From: an uncultured Erysipelotrichaceae bacterium
GTDB lineage: Bacteria; Bacillota_I; Bacilli_A; RFN20; CAG-826
Assembly: GCA_902799855.1 (NCBI GenBank)
Contig: CADCCA010000046.1
Coordinates: 1-7,970 of the forward strand
Reading direction: 5' to 3'
DNA length: 7,970 nt
A program made the translations under genes and the position numbers. The notes under the pieces were generated by a model. It was not told the origin of the DNA. It ran no database searches and worked only from the letters and a program-made list of their open reading frames with translations. How positions within the stretch are numbered: position 1 is the stretch's first letter; each line of letters opens with the position of its first letter. Below, one piece after another: positions 6,398 through 7,970 of the stretch.

Positions 6398-6952
6398 TTA
6401 GTTATTTTTGAACAATTCTTTTAACTCTTTATTGCTGTAGTTAGGAGCGCCGTATGTTTCTTTGGCGTATTTTAAGCCGTATTGATAATCTTCTTCAGTG
6501 AAGGAATTTGTGGCTTCATTAGCAAAGATCACATCGTAGTTATTTTGATAAGCATCAGCAGCGGTATGTCTGCAGCACATATGGGTGTGTAAGCCTGTGA
6601 TGATAACTGTGGTAACACCTAATTCTTTGAGTAATAAGTTCAAATCTGTTTGGAAGAAACCAGAATATCTTCTCTTTGGAATGATGTAATCTTTTTCGCT
6701 AACTGGAAGTTCAGGAATAATTTCCGCACCCCAAGTACCTTTGATAGCGTGATCACCCCATAATTTTAATTCGTTATCGATGCCTTTGTAGTGGCAGTCA
6801 TTACAGAAGATAACTGGGATGTCATTTTTTCTTGCTTCTTCTAGTAATTCTTGTGTTGGTTTAACGATGGCTTTTGCTCTATCGCAACCGATAACACCGG
6901 TCACAAAGTCATTGAGCATATCAACCACTAAGATTGCATATTTTGTATTCAT
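6398..6952 (-). CDS. Cysteine hydrolase, nicotinamidase/isochorismatase superfamily
   Basis: A cytoplasmic amidohydrolase-type enzyme of 184 residues. The catalytic triad is visible: Asp11 in LVVDMLNDF, Lys93 in IPKRRYSGFF and the nucleophile Cys126 in TGLHTHMCCRHTAADA (119-134). It also has Asp52 and His54 (NDCHYKG) and His68 (WGDHAIKGTWGAE), spaced like the metal ligands Asp/His/His of nicotinamidases such as the Pyrococcus enzyme. That makes a PncA-like reaction (nicotinamide to nicotinate for NAD salvage) plausible. However, many clostridial and archaeal relatives with the same RRYSGF and WGxHAxxGT motifs have no proven substrate, so I give no symbol. The ATG at 6952 has GGAGG (6963-6967) ten bases upstream. 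It heads a two-gene unit with the small membrane protein. Confidence 0.9.
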   Translation of the reverse strand: MNTKYAILVVDMLNDFVTGVIGCDRAKAIVKPTQELLEEARKNDIPVIFCNDCHYKGIDNELKLWGDHAIKGTWGAEIIPELPVSEKDYIIPKRRYSGFFQTDLNLLLKELGVTTVIITGLHTHMCCRHTAADAYQNNYDVIFANEATNSFTEEDYQYGLKYAKETYGAPNYSNKELKELFKNN

Positions 6953-6962
6953 AATTTCATGT

Positions 6963-6967
6963 CCTCC
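6963..6967 (-). promoter_or_regulatory. Ribosome binding site of the cysteine hydrolase
   Basis: GGAGG on the minus strand, ten bases before the ATG at 6952. Another ATG at 6960 lies only two bases after it and opens a three-codon frame that stops at once, so it is not the gene start. Confidence 0.65.
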
Positions 6968-6983
6968 AAAGACATTTCGTTAT

Positions 6984-7013
6984 ATTTTATGAGTAATAAT
7001 AAAAATTAGTAAA
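6984..7013 (-). promoter_or_regulatory. Promoter of the cysteine hydrolase unit
   Basis: On the minus strand TTTACT (7008-7013, four of six matches to TTGACA), an 18-base spacer and TAAAAT (6984-6989, five of six matches to TATAAT). It sits between the manA terminator and the hydrolase ribosome binding site. A TATAAC two bases downstream is an alternative -10, but without a well-placed -35. Confidence 0.5.
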
Positions 7014-7034
7014 GATTTTTTTGCTAAAAATAAT

Positions 7035-7055
7035 AAAAAACCACAAGAAGTGGTT
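7035..7055 (-). terminator. Rho-independent terminator after manA
   Basis: On the minus strand AACCAC (7055-7050) pairs with GTGGTT (7044-7039) around a TTCTT loop. The last two T of the 3' arm begin a six-T run (7040-7035). It lies about 18 bases past the manA stop codon. Confidence 0.8.
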
Positions 7056-7072
7056 GTTTATATATTATAGGA

Positions 7073-7970
7073 TTATATAGACGAGACAATGACGGTTGCT
7101 TTGCCCTTTACTCTGCAACGGCATCCACTTGGTAAGAAGAATGTATCAAATTTCTTAAATGAGATATCATCCACCATTCCTTCGCCATCGATAATTGTAA
7201 ATGATTTGAATGATGTTTCATCCGCGACGATTTCTAATTCATCGTCTACCTTTTCTTCTTTGACAGTGAAATATTTATTTTTAGCGATATATCCCGGATT
7301 ACCTTTCACTGGTTCGAAACGGTGTAAATCAATCACGTGTAGCCCCTTTTCGATATGAAGCTCTCTTGGATTGCCATTTTTATCAACGCGGTTATAGTCA
7401 TAAAGGCGATAAGTTAAATCGCTGTTTTGTTGGATTTCAATCAGTCTAACGCCTTTACCAATCGCGTGCATCGTGCCTGGTTTAATGACAAAATAATCAC
7501 CAGGTTTAACTTCAAAGAAGTTCATTGCTTCTAAAAGAGTGCCGTTTTTGAGTTTGGTTTCGATTTCATCTTTGGAATAGTCTTTATTTAAACCAACATA
7601 TAGACCAGCACCTTCATCAGCGTCGATGATATACCACATTTCACATTTGCCAAATGAGTGCTCATTTTTTAAAGCGTATTCATCGCTTGGATGAACTTGT
7701 ACAGATAAGTTTTCTTTAGCATCGATTAATTTTATTAACAATGGAAAATATGGGAATTCTTTTCCTCTGGTGCCAATATCTTTATCGGTAACGACATCTT
7801 TCAAGGCTTTGCCTTGTTCATTACCAGAAACGATAATTGATCTTTCGTTATCTCTCACTGATAATTCCCATAATTCAGAGACCACATCTAAATCACTCTT
7901 TCCATATTTTTGGAAATATTGACCACCCCAAATATAAGACTTAACAACCGGTGATAACTTCACTACTTTA
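7073..7970 (-). CDS. manA: Mannose-6-phosphate isomerase, class I (5' end probably outside window)
   Basis: Interconverts mannose 6-phosphate and fructose 6-phosphate, linking mannose uptake and mannosylation precursors to glycolysis. Counting from the GTG at 7963 (296 residues), the cupin metal site shows QVHPSDEYA (89-97, His91), GKCEMWYI (105-112, Glu108) and KPGTMHAIGKG (161-171, His166), with catalytic-region TYRLYDYNR (184-192). IWGG near the N-terminus is typical of the short Bacillus-type class I enzymes of about 310-320 residues; a weaker C-terminal cupin fills about 230-296. The frame stays open upstream of the GTG to the window edge (…AAA GTA GTG AAG, Lys-Val-Val-Lys), so a start a codon or so beyond the right edge is more likely than the GTG, whose upstream context cannot be judged. 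A terminator follows, so it is the last gene of its unit. Confidence 0.93.
   Translation of the reverse strand, partial: KVVKLSPVVKSYIWGGQYFQKYGKSDLDVVSELWELSVRDNERSIIVSGNEQGKALKDVVTDKDIGTRGKEFPYFPLLIKLIDAKENLSVQVHPSDEYALKNEHSFGKCEMWYIIDADEGAGLYVGLNKDYSKDEIETKLKNGTLLEAMNFFEVKPGDYFVIKPGTMHAIGKGVRLIEIQQNSDLTYRLYDYNRVDKNGNPRELHIEKGLHVIDLHRFEPVKGNPGYIAKNKYFTVKEEKVDDELEIVADETSFKSFTIIDGEGMVDDISFKKFDTFFLPSGCRCRVKGKATVIVSSI

Noticed and set aside
6950..6960. Three-codon upstream frame (ATG AAA TTA TGA) overlapping the hydrolase start
   Set aside because: Its ATG is only two bases after GGAGG, too close for good initiation, so a leader peptide is not supported.
1..7970. Mobile elements, CRISPR arrays, tRNA/rRNA genes, phage or defence genes
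   Set aside because: Read on both strands, nothing resembling these was seen; almost the whole window is covered by housekeeping or energy-metabolism genes on one strand.
160..7970. Mycoplasma-type genetic code with TGA as Trp
   Set aside because: All genes are full length with the standard code and contain TGG Trp codons in conserved positions (for example KWPND and IWGG); no in-frame TGA readthrough is needed.

Overview
The window reads as an ordinary chromosomal stretch from an AT-rich, low-GC Gram-positive bacterium (Bacillota). The gene set and style resemble anaerobic, gut-type Bacilli such as Erysipelotrichia or Mollicutes-related lineages, but that placement is inference. Every gene lies on the minus strand. 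The standard code works throughout: all genes are full length without reading TGA as Trp, and all nine visible stop codons are TAA. No mobile element, CRISPR array, RNA gene or phage gene is visible.

Read in the direction of transcription (right to left), there are four blocks. (1) manA (7073-window edge), a class I mannose-6-phosphate isomerase whose true start probably lies just outside the window, followed by a terminator at 7035-7055. (2) A two-gene unit with its own promoter near 6984-7013: a cysteine hydrolase of the nicotinamidase/isochorismatase superfamily (6398-6952) and a small two-helix membrane protein (6131-6391), closed by a terminator at 6107-6129. (3) A tight five-gene unit behind an extended -10 promoter (6010-6038) and a leader hairpin (5981-6001): pckA, oadA, oadG, a stand-alone biotin carrier protein and oadB, with gaps of only 2-8 bases, closed by a strong terminator at 881-909. 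(4) birA (160-864), a biotin-protein ligase without a DNA-binding domain, and the first 52 codons of a HAD phosphatase (1-158).

Blocks 3 and 4 make one functional story. OadA, OadG, the biotin carrier and OadB form a membrane-bound, sodium-pumping oxaloacetate decarboxylase. BirA can biotinylate the carrier at Lys80. PckA interconverts oxaloacetate and phosphoenolpyruvate. Together they sit at the PEP-oxaloacetate-pyruvate node. If PckA runs in the carboxylating direction, the pair gives a route from PEP to pyruvate that yields ATP and also a sodium gradient, with CO2 recycled. That direction cannot be proved from sequence.

The most unusual points are the pckA-oad co-operon, the split carrier with a gene order like methylmalonyl-CoA decarboxylase but an OadA-type alpha subunit, two 12-base identities shared in order by the two intergenic promoters, and the promoter/terminator layout in front of birA. 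I did not find a clearly novel defence or mobile system.
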